This document shows, piece after piece, positions 52,777 to 63,415 of a stretch of 64,000 bases of DNA. The notes under the pieces are model-generated. The model ran no database searches and had not been told where the DNA came from. It saw nothing but the letters and a program-made list of their open reading frames with translations. The translations under genes and the position numbers were made by a program. Each line of letters begins with the position of its first letter. Within the stretch, counting starts at the first letter, position 1. The DNA comes from Caldicellulosiruptor kronotskyensis 2002 (GTDB lineage Bacteria; Bacillota; Thermoanaerobacteria; Caldicellulosiruptorales; Caldicellulosiruptoraceae): NCBI RefSeq assembly GCF_000166775.1, contig NC_014720.1, positions 2,779,786-2,843,785 on the forward strand, read 5' to 3'.

Positions 52777-53493
52777 CTATAGGGGTTTTTTTACAATTTG
52801 CTTTGTATTTCTGGGGAAATTTGACGGTGTCTGTCGCAATTTTTTTATTATAATAATACTTCTTTTCTCATCAGAATATGGAAGTACAAATTTTTCTATA
52901 CCATAAATTTCTCCGCCCAGAATTTCAATTGCATTTTTCGCCAAGTCAATTTCATCTTCACATTCAAAGCCTTTTTGAGCTAAAAAAGCACCGCCAATTT
53001 TTAGTAGCGGAAGGGCGTATTCGCATAGGACATTTAATCTATCAACCGCACGGGCAAACACAAAGTCAAATTTTTCTCTAAACTCTTCTTTTCTGCCTAA
53101 AACTTCTGCTCTTTCACACACAACATTTACACCAGAAATCCCCAGACTTTCTTTTGCTTCATTCATAAATTTACATTTTTTTTTGTTTGAGTCATTAAGA
53201 AATACATTCATGTTTGGCATAGCAATCTTTACAAAAAGTCCGGGTGCACCAAATCCTGAACCAATGTCGATGGCAACAGGGTTTTGGTTTGAATTTTCTT
53301 GTTCAATAAATTTCAATAGAGAAAGAGAGTCAGCAATATGTTTTATTACAAACTCTTCTTCATTTTCTATAGCTGTGAGGTTAAAATGTTTATTCTTTTC
53401 AAGTACCAAGTTCATGTACTTAATCAAAAGATGTTTTACAACTAACGGGTTTTTTACTTTATAATATTCAAGCACTTTATCCAAAAGCTCCAT
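52777..53493 (-). CDS. rsmG: 16S rRNA (guanine-N7) methyltransferase RsmG
   Basis: This 238-residue SAM-dependent enzyme methylates G527 of 16S r[30 protein letters not shown] and the SAM motif [20 protein letters not shown] are clearly visible, followed by [21 protein letters not shown]. It lies downstream of mnmG (35-bp gap), in the standard origin-proximal order. Confidence 0.96.
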   Translation of the reverse strand: MELLDKVLEYYKVKNPLVVKHLLIKYMNLVLEKNKHFNLTAIENEEEFVIKHIADSLSLLKFIEQENSNQNPVAIDIGSGFGAPGLFVKIAMPNMNVFLNDSNKKKCKFMNEAKESLGISGVNVVCERAEVLGRKEEFREKFDFVFARAVDRLNVLCEYALPLLKIGGAFLAQKGFECEDEIDLAKNAIEILGGEIYGIEKFVLPYSDEKRSIIIIKKLRQTPSNFPRNTKQIVKKPL

Positions 53494-53528
53494 CTTTTCT
53501 ATTCCCCTTTAAAAAGTAAAGGTTATAA

Positions 53529-55415
53529 TTAATCTTTCTTAACATTTTTTGCAGTCTCAAGCCAGATAAGAAGAACAGAGATATCTGCCGGTGAAACACC
53601 AGAAATTCTTGAAGCTTGGCCAATTGAAGCAGGCCTTATTTGTGAAAGTTTTTGTTTTGCCTCAGTCGAAAGCCCAGCTATTTTGTTATAGTCAACCCAT
53701 TCAGGTATCTTTTTGTTTTCAAGCTTTTTGAACTGTTCAATTCTCTCAAGTTGTTTTTTGATATATCCCTCGTATTTTATCTCAATTTCAACCTCATCTT
53801 GGACATACCACGGAAGGTCAGGTCGATTTATGTCTATCTCCTTCAAATCCTCATACGAAAGCTCAGGTCTCTTTAACAGGTCAGATAGCCTAACACCTGT
53901 CGAAATCGGTGATGAACCTTTTTGCAGCAAAAGCTTATTTACCTTTTCGCTTGGTGCTATTATAGTATTTTTTACCCTGTTAATCTCATCTTCTATCATC
54001 TTTTTCTTTTGCAGAAACTTTTCATACCTTTGCTGTGATATAAGCCCAATCTTGTAGCCAATTTCAGTAAGACGAAGGTCTGCATTGTCCTGCCTCAAAA
54101 TTAGTCTGTACTCTGCTCTTGATGTCATTATTCTATAAGGTTCATTTGTTCCTTTTGTCACAAGGTCGTCTATCAGCACTCCAATGTAAGCTTGTGACCT
54201 GTCCAAAATGAGCATTTCTTTGCCTTTGACATACATTGCAGCGTTAATACCTGCAATTATTCCCTGAGCAGCAGCCTCTTCGTACCCTGATGTCCCATTT
54301 ATCTGCCCTGCAGAAAAAAGTCCTTTAATTTTTTTAAATTGCAGTGTAGGCTCAAGCTGAAGTGGATTTATACAATCGTACTCTATTGCATATGCTGGTC
54401 GCATTATCTTGACATTTTCAAGCCCTATTACACTTCTGTACATTTTTACTTGCACATCTTCTGGCAAAGATGTTGACATACCTTGTACATACATCTCGTC
54501 TGTGTCAATACCTGTAGGTTCAATAAACACCTGATGTCTTGGTTTGTCTGCAAACCTTACAATTTTATCTTCAATCGAAGGACAGTATCTTGGTCCAACC
54601 CCAGAAATAAGACCTGTAAAAAGTGGTGCCCTGTGAAGGTTTTCTCTTATTATTCTATGAGTTTCCTCTGTTGTGTATGTCAAATAGCAAGGCACTTGTT
54701 CAATAATGAAATTATCTTCATTTTCAAAAGAAAAGGGCAAAGGCTTTTCGTCTCCTGGCTGAATCTGCATCTTTGAAAAGTCCAAAGACCTTCTGTGAAC
54801 ACGTGCAGGTGTGCCAGTTTTAAACCTCATCATCTCAATCCCAAGTTTTTTGAGGTTTTCTGTCAAGTACCTTGCTGGATGCATACCGTCAGGACCACTA
54901 TCAAAAACAGTTTCTCCTATAATTACTCTTCCACCAAGAAAAGTACCTGTAGCAAGCACAACAGCTTTTGCTAAAAAAACTGCACCTGTTGTTATTTTCA
55001 CACCCTTTACACGACCATCTTCAACTAAAACCTCACACACCTCTGCTTGCCTTACGTCAAGGTTTTCTTGATTTTCAAGCACTCTTTTCATATATAGTCT
55101 GTAGCGGCTTCTATCACACTGTGCTCGCAGTGAATACACTGCAGGACCTTTTGCCCTGTTCAGAATCCTTACCTGAATAGCTGTTGCATCTGCAGCTTTC
55201 CCCATCTCACCACCAAGCGCATCTATCTCGCGAACCAAGTGTCCTTTGCCAGTTCCTCCTATACTTGGATTGCACGGCATGTTGCCGACAGAGTCTAAGT
55301 TTATAGCAAATATTATAGTTTTTAGCCCAAGCCGAGCAGACGCAAGCGCAGCTTCTATACCTGCATGTCCAGCTCCAACCACCGCAACATCATATTCCCC
55401 TGCAACAAATTCCAT
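53529..55415 (-). CDS. mnmG: tRNA uridine-34 carboxymethylaminomethyl-modifying enzyme MnmG (GidA)
   Basis: This 628-residue FAD enzyme has an N-terminal dinucleotide motif [19 protein letters not shown], then [25 protein letters not shown] and a conserved [19 protein letters not shown] block. With MnmE it adds the cmnm5 group to wobble U34 of several tRNAs. It starts 30 bp after the mnmE stop. Confidence 0.97.
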   Translation of the reverse strand: MEFVAGEYDVAVVGAGHAGIEAALASARLGLKTIIFAINLDSVGNMPCNPSIGGTGKGHLVREIDALGGEMGKAADATAIQVRILNRAKGPAVYSLRAQCDRSRYRLYMKRVLENQENLDVRQAEVCEVLVEDGRVKGVKITTGAVFLAKAVVLATGTFLGGRVIIGETVFDSGPDGMHPARYLTENLKKLGIEMMRFKTGTPARVHRRSLDFSKMQIQPGDEKPLPFSFENEDNFIIEQVPCYLTYTTEETHRIIRENLHRAPLFTGLISGVGPRYCPSIEDKIVRFADKPRHQVFIEPTGIDTDEMYVQGMSTSLPEDVQVKMYRSVIGLENVKIMRPAYAIEYDCINPLQLEPTLQFKKIKGLFSAGQINGTSGYEEAAAQGIIAGINAAMYVKGKEMLILDRSQAYIGVLIDDLVTKGTNEPYRIMTSRAEYRLILRQDNADLRLTEIGYKIGLISQQRYEKFLQKKKMIEDEINRVKNTIIAPSEKVNKLLLQKGSSPISTGVRLSDLLKRPELSYEDLKEIDINRPDLPWYVQDEVEIEIKYEGYIKKQLERIEQFKKLENKKIPEWVDYNKIAGLSTEAKQKLSQIRPASIGQASRISGVSPADISVLLIWLETAKNVKKD

Positions 55416-55445
55416 AATATTAAATCCTACCTCCTTTTTAGAGCC

Positions 55446-56813
55446 TTATTTTCCAATACAAAACATCGAAAAAATCCTGTCAACCATATCTTCTGTTACA
55501 TTTTTCCCAGTTATTTGATAAAGACTATCAAGTGCGTTTTTAATGTCAATTGAAAGAATATCAAGAGGCACAGCATATATGTTTTCTTTTGCTGAGACTA
55601 AAAATTCCTTTGCTTTTAAAAGAAGCTCTTTGTGGCGAAGGTTTGTTATAAGTACACTATCGTGCGTTTCAATGTTTTGATTTAAAACCTCGTTTGCTAT
55701 TGCCTTTTCAACAAGTTCCAAGTTCTTGTCATGCTCAACAGATATGAAAATACCCTCTTTTCCAAAAATTCTTTTAATGTCATCTTGCGATACTTTTACT
55801 TCTTTGTCTATCTTGTTTACAATGACAATAAATCTCTTGTTTTTGATAGTCTCAAAAATCTCCAAATCCTCCTGCAAAATACCGCTTGATTCTACCATGA
55901 ATAGTACAAGGTCGGCTCTTTCGATACTTTCCAATGTCTTTTTAACACCAATTTTTTCAACAATGTCCTCTGTTTTTCTTACCCCTGCAGTGTCGGCAAG
56001 GATTATCGGAACACCTTCTATGTCTAAAACTTCTTCAATCACATCTCGTGTTGTTCCTGGTATGTCTGTCACAATTGCTTTTTCCTCTTTCAATAACCTG
56101 TTTAAAAGAGAAGATTTTCCGACATTTGGTCTTCCCACTATAACTGTATAAATCCCGCTCTTTATTACCTTTCCTGTCTCATACGATTTAATAAGTTTTT
56201 CTATCTTCTCAAGCGCAGCATCAATTGTGAACAAAATTTCATCTTTCGACACCTCATCAACCTCATGTTCAGAAAAGTCAATTGACGCTTCAATTGATGC
56301 AACCATGTTCAAAAGAAGCTGAGAAATCTCTTCAATTCTCCGGCTTAGCATTCCTTTTAACTGTTTTGCAGCGTTTTGTTGCAAAAGCCTTGTCTTTGAA
56401 TTTATTATATCAATCACAGCTTCAGCTTGAGACAGGTCAATCCTGCCGTTTAAAAACGCTCGTTTTGTAAACTCACCCGGCATGGCATGACGCGCACCGT
56501 TCTTAATTGCAGCTTCTAAAATCCTTTTTAGCACAACCATGCCACCATGGCTCTGAATCTCAACAACATCCTCACCTGTGTACGAATGGGGAGATTTAAA
56601 CTTTATCAAAATTGCCTCATCCACAAACTCATCACCGTCATATACATCAACAAGCGCTGCATACCTTATAGGAATGTCTTTTACAGTTTTGTATTTTCTA
56701 CTTCTTATGAGCTTTTGTGCAATATCAAAAGCATTTTTACCAGATATTCTTACAATTCCTATTCCGCCGGTTCCAATTGGAGTTGAAATTGCAACAATGG
56801 TGTCAAACTCCAT
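55446..56813 (-). CDS. mnmE: tRNA modification GTPase MnmE (TrmE)
   Basis: This 455-residue protein has an N-terminal folate-binding domain (TIVAISTPIGTGGIGIVRISG), a helical domain and an inserted GTPase domain with G1 GRPNVGKSSLLN, G3 DTAGVR, and G4 NKID. It ends with the expected CIGK, whose cysteine is catalytically important. It partners MnmG. A terminator separates it from jag. Confidence 0.97.
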   Translation of the reverse strand: MEFDTIVAISTPIGTGGIGIVRISGKNAFDIAQKLIRSRKYKTVKDIPIRYAALVDVYDGDEFVDEAILIKFKSPHSYTGEDVVEIQSHGGMVVLKRILEAAIKNGARHAMPGEFTKRAFLNGRIDLSQAEAVIDIINSKTRLLQQNAAKQLKGMLSRRIEEISQLLLNMVASIEASIDFSEHEVDEVSKDEILFTIDAALEKIEKLIKSYETGKVIKSGIYTVIVGRPNVGKSSLLNRLLKEEKAIVTDIPGTTRDVIEEVLDIEGVPIILADTAGVRKTEDIVEKIGVKKTLESIERADLVLFMVESSGILQEDLEIFETIKNKRFIVIVNKIDKEVKVSQDDIKRIFGKEGIFISVEHDKNLELVEKAIANEVLNQNIETHDSVLITNLRHKELLLKAKEFLVSAKENIYAVPLDILSIDIKNALDSLYQITGKNVTEDMVDRIFSMFCIGK

Positions 56814-56856
56814 CTCTTACTTTCCCCTCTTTTACAAAACTTTTTAGAATACAAAC

Positions 56857-56887
56857 AAAGCAGGGCAAAAGTATTTTACCCTGCTTT
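56857..56887 (-). terminator. Terminator after jag
   Basis: AAAGCAGGG and CCCTGCTTT form a 9-bp stem with a 13-nt loop in the jag-mnmE gap. Leftward the tail is GTTTG, so termination may be partial. Confidence 0.75.
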
Positions 56888-56903
56888 TAAAATCTATATC
56901 AAT

Positions 56904-57530
56904 CTATTTTAATGTAATTACAACTTTTCTGTACGGTTCTTCTCCTTCTGAGTATGTTGTGACAAACCTGTGATTTTGCAAAGTGGTATGGATTATTCTT
57001 CTTTCGTATGGAGTCATAGGTCTTAGTTTAATACTTTTTTTACTTTTTGCCACTTTGTCTGCAAGCGACAGTGCAAGTCTTCTTAGTCGCTCTTCTTTTC
57101 TCTTTCTGAAGTTTTGGCAATCAAGAAGAATCCTGACAGTCTCATCTTCTTTTACTCCTCTGTTTACAACTACACCTGTTAAAAACTGAAGAGCATCAAG
57201 CACCTCACCATCTTTGCCAATAAGCTTAAATGTATTTTTTCCAAAAATATTTACTTTTATAAACTCGCCATCCCTTACCATATCCATCCTGTCAATTTTA
57301 ACATCCATGTTAGCAAGCACACTTTTCAAAAACTCCTCAATCTTCTCTTCAGGTGTCTGCTTTGCAATCACCTTTACCTTTGCAGGACGCGCACCAATTA
57401 TCCCTAAAATTCCTTTTGCCCCCTCGTCAATCACCACAATTTCAGCCTTATCGCGTGATATCCCCAGCTCCTTTAAAGCAAGGTCAACTGCTTCATCAAC
57501 ACTCTTTGCAGTTTTCTCTACCCATTTCAT
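56904..57530 (-). CDS. jag: RNA-binding protein Jag/KhpB
   Basis: The ATG at 57530, preceded by GGAGGAG, gives 208 residues. The N-terminal Jag domain (VEKTAKSVDEAVDLALKELG), a KH domain (NIFGKNTFKLIGKDGEVLDALQFL) and an R3H domain (RPMTPYERRIIHTTLQNH) are all present. KhpB binds RNA with KhpA and affects cell division and envelope growth. It follows yidC by 29 bp. Confidence 0.95.
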   Translation of the reverse strand: MKWVEKTAKSVDEAVDLALKELGISRDKAEIVVIDEGAKGILGIIGARPAKVKVIAKQTPEEKIEEFLKSVLANMDVKIDRMDMVRDGEFIKVNIFGKNTFKLIGKDGEVLDALQFLTGVVVNRGVKEDETVRILLDCQNFRKRKEERLRRLALSLADKVAKSKKSIKLRPMTPYERRIIHTTLQNHRFVTTYSEGEEPYRKVVITLK

Positions 57531-57559
57531 AAAAATTTCTCCTCCGCACAAGAAATTTT

Positions 57560-58585
57560 TTACTTTTTCTTTTTCTTACTTGTTCTGTGCTGACCAGAAA
57601 TTTGTTGTTTCAATTTTTCAAGCTCTTTTTTCCTTATTCTTTCCTGTTCTTCTTCCTGAGAATTCTCGTGTTTGCCTTTAGCCGTTTCAGACTCATCTTC
57701 ATTTTCAATTTTTTCTTGTTTCCCTTCAACCTCCTGCATCTTCTGTGCCTGTTTTTCAAGCTGCCTTTTTCTTTCTTCTTCCTCTTTTTTGTGTTTTAGT
57801 TTTTTGTACACAACCTCATTTGCTATAAACTGCTGCAAGATCTGGAACAAGTTTGATACCGTCCAGTAAAGCACAAGACCAGATGGCACCTGCAGGGCTA
57901 TAAAGTAAGACATAAGAGGGCTGAAAATCATTAGGCTCCTGTTCATCCCTTCAGCCATGGCATTTGTCTGGGATGAAGAATACTGCGGGTTGAATTTTTT
58001 TTGGCTATTCATCGAATATAGGATTGACAAGAAAGAGAACACAGCACTCAAAATTGGGAGCACTATAAGTTCTTTCTGGGCAAGGTTTATTCCGAAAAAG
58101 TGCATGTCAAGTCCCAGTTTTTGAGCCTCATTTACAATCCTTTGTGTGATATTGTAACCTGTTGCACCTGTTATGAGGTCTTTGACATACTGATGAGATT
58201 TTCCAAGCACGTACACAAGCGGGTTTTGAAACACATAGTACAGTGAAAATAAAATAGGAATCTGTATAAGTAGTGGCCAGCACCCACCTGCAGGATTGTA
58301 TCCTGTTTCCTGATACAGTTTTAACATCTCTTCTTGCATCTTTTTCTGGTCGTTTTTGTACTTCTGTTGTATCTCTTGAAGTCTTGGTGCAACCTCTGCC
58401 ATCTTGGATGTTGATTGAATCTGTTTTATATATAAAGGAAGAAGAAGCCCTCTTACTATCAATGTAAGAAGTATGATAGCTATACCATAGCTTCCTGGGA
58501 TGTGTGCACCGTGTAAAAAGTCGTATATGAACTTTAAAAGTCTTCCAAGCGGAATTGCTAAAAAATCAAGCCATGTCGGGTTCAA
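57560..58585 (-). CDS. yidC: Membrane protein insertase YidC
   Basis: This 341-residue protein has five membrane segments, with the family motifs LLPLYIKQIQSTSKMAEVAPRLQEIQQKYK and YNPAGGCWPLLIQIPILFSLYYVF, and a long, charged, Lys/Glu-rich C-terminal tail (about 265-341) that probably binds ribosomes. It inserts membrane proteins with or without SecYEG. It lies between yidD and jag. Confidence 0.96.
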   Translation of the reverse strand: MNPTWLDFLAIPLGRLLKFIYDFLHGAHIPGSYGIAIILLTLIVRGLLLPLYIKQIQSTSKMAEVAPRLQEIQQKYKNDQKKMQEEMLKLYQETGYNPAGGCWPLLIQIPILFSLYYVFQNPLVYVLGKSHQYVKDLITGATGYNITQRIVNEAQKLGLDMHFFGINLAQKELIVLPILSAVFSFLSILYSMNSQKKFNPQYSSSQTNAMAEGMNRSLMIFSPLMSYFIALQVPSGLVLYWTVSNLFQILQQFIANEVVYKKLKHKKEEEERKRQLEKQAQKMQEVEGKQEKIENEDESETAKGKHENSQEEEQERIRKKELEKLKQQISGQHRTSKKKKK

Positions 58586-58630
58586 AATTTCTTTCCTCCT
58601 CTAATTTTCCAACTTTTTATAAATTATTAT

Positions 58631-58858
58631 CTACTTCAAAGGGTCATATCCACCGGGATGAAACGGATGACACTTTATAATTCTCTTAAATCCCAGCCAC
58701 AGTCCGTAAAATCCATACTTTTCAATTGCCTGCAATGTATACTCAGAACATGTTGGGTAAAACCTGCAGCTTGGCACTAATTTAAGTGGCGATATAAACT
58801 TCTGATAAAATCTTATCAAAAATTTTAATGTTAGTAAAATATAATTTTTTACTCTCAT
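58631..58858 (-). CDS. yidD: Membrane protein insertion efficiency factor YidD
   Basis: This 75-residue protein has the YidD signature [13 protein letters not shown]...[19 protein letters not shown] and ends [12 protein letters not shown]. It assists YidC-dependent insertion. It lies 3 bp after rnpA. Confidence 0.96.
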   Translation of the reverse strand: MRVKNYILLTLKFLIRFYQKFISPLKLVPSCRFYPTCSEYTLQAIEKYGFYGLWLGFKRIIKCHPFHPGGYDPLK

Positions 58859-58861
58859 CTT

Positions 58862-59221
58862 TCATTCCTCTTTCAAAAGCCTCAATCTTTTAAAAGCCTT
58901 TTCAAGGTCATCTTTAAAATCTTTTAAATGAATCTCTCTTGCCTTTATTTTGTCATCTTTAATCTTTCTCGCAATCACCACAATGTCAAACCCCTGTTTG
59001 ATTTTATCCATGTTTTCTAAAATCCATGCCCGTACAATCCTTTTAAACCGATTTCGCGCTGTGGCTTTGCCAAGCTTTGCAGACATTGAAATCCCAAACC
59101 TGCTAATTGAAAGCCCGTTCTTCAATGAATACACAACAACCTTTTCTTGAACCGCAAACCTTCCTCTTTTTATGCACGCTTCAAACTCATCATTTTTTTT
59201 TAGCGAATAAAACTTGTTCAT
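58862..59221 (-). CDS. rnpA: Ribonuclease P protein component
   Basis: This 119-residue basic protein has the RNP motif region ATARNRFKRIVRAW at about residues 52-65. It combines with the RNase P RNA to mature tRNA 5' ends. It follows rpmH, with a terminator-like hairpin between them. Confidence 0.96.
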   Translation of the reverse strand: MNKFYSLKKNDEFEACIKRGRFAVQEKVVVYSLKNGLSISRFGISMSAKLGKATARNRFKRIVRAWILENMDKIKQGFDIVVIARKIKDDKIKAREIHLKDFKDDLEKAFKRLRLLKEE

Positions 59222-59280
59222 TCACTTTCTTTCCTTGTTAATATATTTTTCATTGAAATTGATTCTTTATTTTAAGTAAA

Positions 59281-59310
59281 AAGACCACTTTTTTATTCTA
59301 AAGTGGTCTT
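59281..59310 (-). terminator. Hairpin between rpmH and rnpA
   Basis: AAGACCACTTT and AAAGTGGTCTT form an 11-bp stem with an 8-nt loop, followed leftward by TTTAC. It is likely an attenuating terminator allowing higher rpmH than rnpA expression. Confidence 0.8.
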
Positions 59311-59313
59311 CCA

Positions 59314-59448
59314 CTACACTGCAAGTCTTTTTCTACCTTTGAGTCTTCTTCTTTTTAATACTTTTCTTCCGCCTTTGGTTCTCATTCTTACCAAAAATCC
59401 ATGTGTTCTTTTTCTTCTCTTGTTATGAGGCTGGTATGTCCTTTTCAT
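59314..59448 (-). CDS. rpmH: 50S ribosomal protein L34
   Basis: The internal ATG of a longer frame gives the standard 44-residue L34 starting [19 protein letters not shown] and ending [17 protein letters not shown] lies just upstream. Confidence 0.98.
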   Translation of the reverse strand: MKRTYQPHNKRRKRTHGFLVRMRTKGGRKVLKRRRLKGRKRLAV

Positions 59449-59524
59449 ATTCTGCCCTCCTCTCTCTAAAAAATTTCTGCTGCATTCTATTCCTAATCTT
59501 ATAACGTATAATAAAACAAATTTT

Positions 59525-59554
59525 ATTATACTCCAAATCATGCAAAAAAGTCAA
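59525..59554 (-). promoter_or_regulatory. rpmH promoter
   Basis: Leftward TTGACT (59554-59549) and TATAAT (59530-59525) are separated by 18 bp and lie 76 bp upstream of the rpmH start. Confidence 0.82.
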
Positions 59555-59671
59555 AGGGTTGTTTTATGCTCTTTCTTTATAAGTAATTATAACATCTATT
59601 AACCTCGATGGTATAATATTTTTACTTGCAGGGCAAAATTAGTATCAGAAAATATCATGCAGGAGAAAAAT

Positions 59672-61144
59672 ATGAAAAAAGGATCTATTTCAAACTCAAT
59701 TACACCGTTTTATGACCAAAATATTCAAAATATTAAAAACGAATTTGGAAATTTTAGCGACCTTATAATAAGAGAGTTCAAGATTGGAAGCAGCAATATA
59801 AGATCTTTTCTTGTCATGATAGACGGGCTTGTTGACAAGATGGTGATAAATGAACACATTTTAAAACCGCTCATGAGAGATATCAGTATTTATAAAAAGG
59901 ACCAATCTACATGTGAAGAGATGTATATCTTCATAAAAGAAAACATTCTGTACAGTCACTGTATAACAGAAGAGAGAGACTGGGCAAAGACAGTTCACTG
60001 TATATTGTGCGGTGATGTTGCACTTTTTATTGATGGCGTAGACAGATGTCTTTTGATATCTGTGCGCGGATGGGAATCCCGCGGAATTGAAGAGCCAAAC
60101 ACAGAGGTTGTTGTCAGAGGACCAAGGGAAGGTTTTACTGAAAACTTGAGAACTAACACAGCGCTTATCAGAAGAAAAATACGCGACCCAAAACTTAAGA
60201 TTGAGTCAATCAAGATTGGTAAGATATCTAAAACAGATATCGCAATATGTTATATAGAATCCGTTGCAAAAAAAGAACTTGTAGATGAGGTAAAAAGACG
60301 CCTTGAAAAGATTGATATGGAATACATTCTCGAATCAGGGTATATAGAATCTTTCATAGAAGACGGCAAATATTCAATCTTTCCAACTGTCGGAAACTCA
60401 GAAAAACCAGATGTGGTTGTCGGAAAACTTATGGAAGGAAGGGTTGCAATACTTGTTGACGGAACACCTTTTGCTCTGACCATTCCTTACCTTTTCGTTG
60501 AAGCTTTCCAGACAAGTGAGGACTACTATTCAAGACCTTATTACTACAGCATTGTAAGGCTTTTGAGATACTTTTCGTTTTTTGTAGCAACAACCCTGCC
60601 GGCACTGTACATTGCAGTTACAACATTTCACCAGGAGCTTTTACCAACATCGCTTTTAATTAGCATTGCAAGTGCTCAGGCGGGAATACCTTTTCCATCG
60701 TTTGCAGAAACCCTTACAATGCTTGTTATATACGAAATACTAAAAGAAGCCGGTGTAAGGCTTCCACGGCCGGTGGGTCAGGCAATTTCTATTGTTGGTG
60801 CTCTTGTTATTGGTGAGGCATCTGTATCAGCTGGACTTATCGGGGCTCCAATGGTTGTAACAGTTGCATTTACTGCAATATCCGCTTTTATGATTCCTGC
60901 AATCTCTGACGCAGTCACAATCATAAGGTTTGCGTGTGTTGTAATGTCTGCTATCTGCGGACTTTACGGAATAATGCTTATATGGATTCTTATGATAATT
61001 CATCTTTGTAGCTTAAAATCATTTGGAATAAACTATCTTGCACCAATAGCTCCAATGGTAGTCCATGACCTCAGAGATGTGTTTGTAAGACTTCCTTGGC
61101 GAATTTTGAAAAAGCGACCTATCATCTTCAATAAAAATTTCTAA
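59672..61144 (+). CDS. Spore germinant receptor subunit A (GerA/GerKA family)
   Basis: The ATG at 59672 is preferred because AGGAG lies 6 bp upstream; the frame opens at 59657. It gives 490 residues: an N-terminal soluble region (about 1-280) with the conserved GDVALFIDGVD and VRGPREGFTENLRTN stretches, followed by about five membrane segments (FPSFAETLTMLVIYEILKEAG is a family motif). It senses germinants in the spore inner membrane with the B and C subunits encoded next. Confidence 0.95.
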   Translation: MKKGSISNSITPFYDQNIQNIKNEFGNFSDLIIREFKIGSSNIRSFLVMIDGLVDKMVINEHILKPLMRDISIYKKDQSTCEEMYIFIKENILYSHCITEERDWAKTVHCILCGDVALFIDGVDRCLLISVRGWESRGIEEPNTEVVVRGPREGFTENLRTNTALIRRKIRDPKLKIESIKIGKISKTDIAICYIESVAKKELVDEVKRRLEKIDMEYILESGYIESFIEDGKYSIFPTVGNSEKPDVVVGKLMEGRVAILVDGTPFALTIPYLFVEAFQTSEDYYSRPYYYSIVRLLRYFSFFVATTLPALYIAVTTFHQELLPTSLLISIASAQAGIPFPSFAETLTMLVIYEILKEAGVRLPRPVGQAISIVGALVIGEASVSAGLIGAPMVVTVAFTAISAFMIPAISDAVTIIRFACVVMSAICGLYGIMLIWILMIIHLCSLKSFGINYLAPIAPMVVHDLRDVFVRLPWRILKKRPIIFNKNF

Positions 61145-61166
61145 GATTGGGTGGTAGACCAGTAAA

Positions 61167-62273
61167 ATGTCAAATTCAAAAATATCATATTCTCAGTTTT
61201 TGTGTCTATTTTTTGTAAACAGAATAGTTATGGTTCTTACATTCTTGCCAATATTCAATGCGCCACCAAAAAACCAGGACGTATGGCTTTCGGTTGTGTT
61301 CATGTACCCATTTTCTATCTTAATATCAATGCCACTTATTTATCTTTGTTCTTTATTTCCAAACCAGACATTTACAAATATCCTTAATATTGTATTTGGA
61401 AGATTATCTATAGTTTTGTCTATCCTATATGTCTGGTTTTTCTTTCACATCACAGCAATACAGGTTGCACAGTTTGTTGAGTTCATGGCAACAGCTGTCA
61501 TGCCAGAAACACCAATTCTTTTTTTCATAGTGACAATGTTGACTGTCTGTTTTTATGCACTTAAAAAAGGGATAGAACCTTTGGCAAGATTTGGCCAGAT
61601 AACAACATTTGCTACAATCTTGAGTCTTGCAATTATTATGATAATATCTTTAAGATTTTTCGACCCTGCAGCTTTAAAACCTGTTTTAGAGAAAAATATA
61701 TCACAGTCTATCTTTGGTGGAATATACCTGTGTTCACTTAGTTCTGAAATAATCACAATTGGTATGATAAACCCGTATATAGTCAAGAACAAAAACTGTA
61801 CAATCAAAGACATGACAAAAACTATTGCACTTGCTTTCTTGCTGGTTGACATATTTTATCTTGCAATTACAATCATAGTACTTTCTCTTTTTGGCTATAC
61901 CCAGGCAAGCAGGCTCTCATTTCCATTTTATTCTGCTATCAAAGTGTTAAGTGTTGCAGAGTTTCTTGAAAGGTTTGAATCGCTTCACATGGCAATTTGG
62001 ATAATGGGCATATTTCTTAAAATCACATATTTCATGTACATTCTTCTTACTACAGTGCAGGAGCTGAGAAACACTGCAGACCATTTTGCATATGCAATTC
62101 CTTTTACATCTGTGCTTGCACCCTTTGTTTTTTATATAATTCCTAATTTTTTGTCCCTTGACAGGTTTATGAGCTATAAGTATTTTACACTGTACTCGTA
62201 CATCTTCATATTTTTCATACCGCTTTTTACCCTTATATTTGCAAAAATAAAGCTGAGGGCGAGAAAAAAATGA
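61167..62273 (+). CDS. Spore germinant receptor permease subunit B (GerB/GerKB family)
   Basis: This 368-residue protein with ten membrane segments belongs to the APC superfamily and begins ISYSQFLCLFFVNRIVM. It is thought to bind the germinant. Its stop overlaps the start of the C subunit by 4 bp. Confidence 0.94.
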   Translation: MSNSKISYSQFLCLFFVNRIVMVLTFLPIFNAPPKNQDVWLSVVFMYPFSILISMPLIYLCSLFPNQTFTNILNIVFGRLSIVLSILYVWFFFHITAIQVAQFVEFMATAVMPETPILFFIVTMLTVCFYALKKGIEPLARFGQITTFATILSLAIIMIISLRFFDPAALKPVLEKNISQSIFGGIYLCSLSSEIITIGMINPYIVKNKNCTIKDMTKTIALAFLLVDIFYLAITIIVLSLFGYTQASRLSFPFYSAIKVLSVAEFLERFESLHMAIWIMGIFLKITYFMYILLTTVQELRNTADHFAYAIPFTSVLAPFVFYIIPNFLSLDRFMSYKYFTLYSYIFIFFIPLFTLIFAKIKLRARKK

Positions 62274-63394
62274 AAAAGTTTGTATTTTATTTAACACTGA
62301 TTTTATTAACATTAGCCTTTCTGACAGGTTGCTGGAATAGAAAAGAACTCAACGATATATTGATTGTTCAGGCAGTTGGAATTGACAAAAACCAAAGTGG
62401 ACAGTTCAAACTCACATATCAGGTATTAAAACCAAAGGTGCTCAAAACTCCGACAAATATACCTTCCAGTTCTCAGCAAAAAGGAGTGTGGTGCTTTTCT
62501 TCAACAGGCAAAAGCATATTTGATGCTATTCGAAATGCAACACTTTCGTCAGACAAAAAACTTTTCTTTTCACACAACAAGATTATTGTTATTAGCGAAA
62601 AAGTTGCACATCAAGGAATTGAAAATGTTCTTGACATATTCTTAAGATATCATGAATTTCGTCCAGATGCGTATCTAATTGTTACTTCAGATGACATTGA
62701 AAAATTCTTAAATTCAAATGTCCCAATAGAGTCAATACCTGCAAAAGAACTTGAAAATGTAATAAAAAATTATTTTGCAAACTCAAAAACGCTTCCTATT
62801 AGCATATATGAGTTTCAAAAGATGTCAAATACTAAGTCAAAAACTGCACCTGTCCCATTTGTGACAATAAAATCACCATTAAAACAATCTTCACAATCAC
62901 AGATGTTTTACGTAGAAAAAATGGCTGTGTTTAGCAACTATAAACTTGTAGGGTATCTTACACACGAGGAGTTAAGAGGACTTTTGTGGGCAGCTGGTAA
63001 AATAAAAAGAGGGATATATCCCGTAAAGCTTGGAAAAGACATATTTTCTTTAGAACTTATTCAAAGCGGGAGCAACATCAATGTTAAAAGAAAACTTGGT
63101 AAAGCTTTTTTCACCCTGCAAATAACCACAGAGACAAACCTTGGTGAAAAATATTCAAACTCTTATATCTCAAGTTCATTGGTTGAAAAAATAAAAAAAG
63201 AGTTTAGTAAATCTATCAGAAACGATGTTCAGAAGGTATTGAAAAAATCGTTTGAACTCAATTGCGATATTCTGCACCTTGGCGATATTTATTACTCTTC
63301 ATACAAAAAGCCTTTAAATTTTGACAAAAATTCTGTTTCGGTCTCAATTGTTGTAAAGCCTTTCATAAGACGATTTGGTATGATGAAAGAATGA
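62270..63394 (+). CDS. Spore germinant receptor lipoprotein subunit C (GerC/GerKC family)
   Basis: This 374-residue lipoprotein has a signal peptide with a LTGC lipobox (cysteine at about 21), followed by the typical WNRKELNDILIVQAVGIDK sequence of the family and two alpha/beta domains. It completes the gerABC-type operon and is translationally coupled to the B subunit (ATGA overlap). Confidence 0.95.
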   Translation: MKKFVFYLTLILLTLAFLTGCWNRKELNDILIVQAVGIDKNQSGQFKLTYQVLKPKVLKTPTNIPSSSQQKGVWCFSSTGKSIFDAIRNATLSSDKKLFFSHNKIIVISEKVAHQGIENVLDIFLRYHEFRPDAYLIVTSDDIEKFLNSNVPIESIPAKELENVIKNYFANSKTLPISIYEFQKMSNTKSKTAPVPFVTIKSPLKQSSQSQMFYVEKMAVFSNYKLVGYLTHEELRGLLWAAGKIKRGIYPVKLGKDIFSLELIQSGSNINVKRKLGKAFFTLQITTETNLGEKYSNSYISSSLVEKIKKEFSKSIRNDVQKVLKKSFELNCDILHLGDIYYSSYKKPLNFDKNSVSVSIVVKPFIRRFGMMKE

Positions 63395-63415
63395 AATTAA
63401 AGGAGAAAAAAGGCC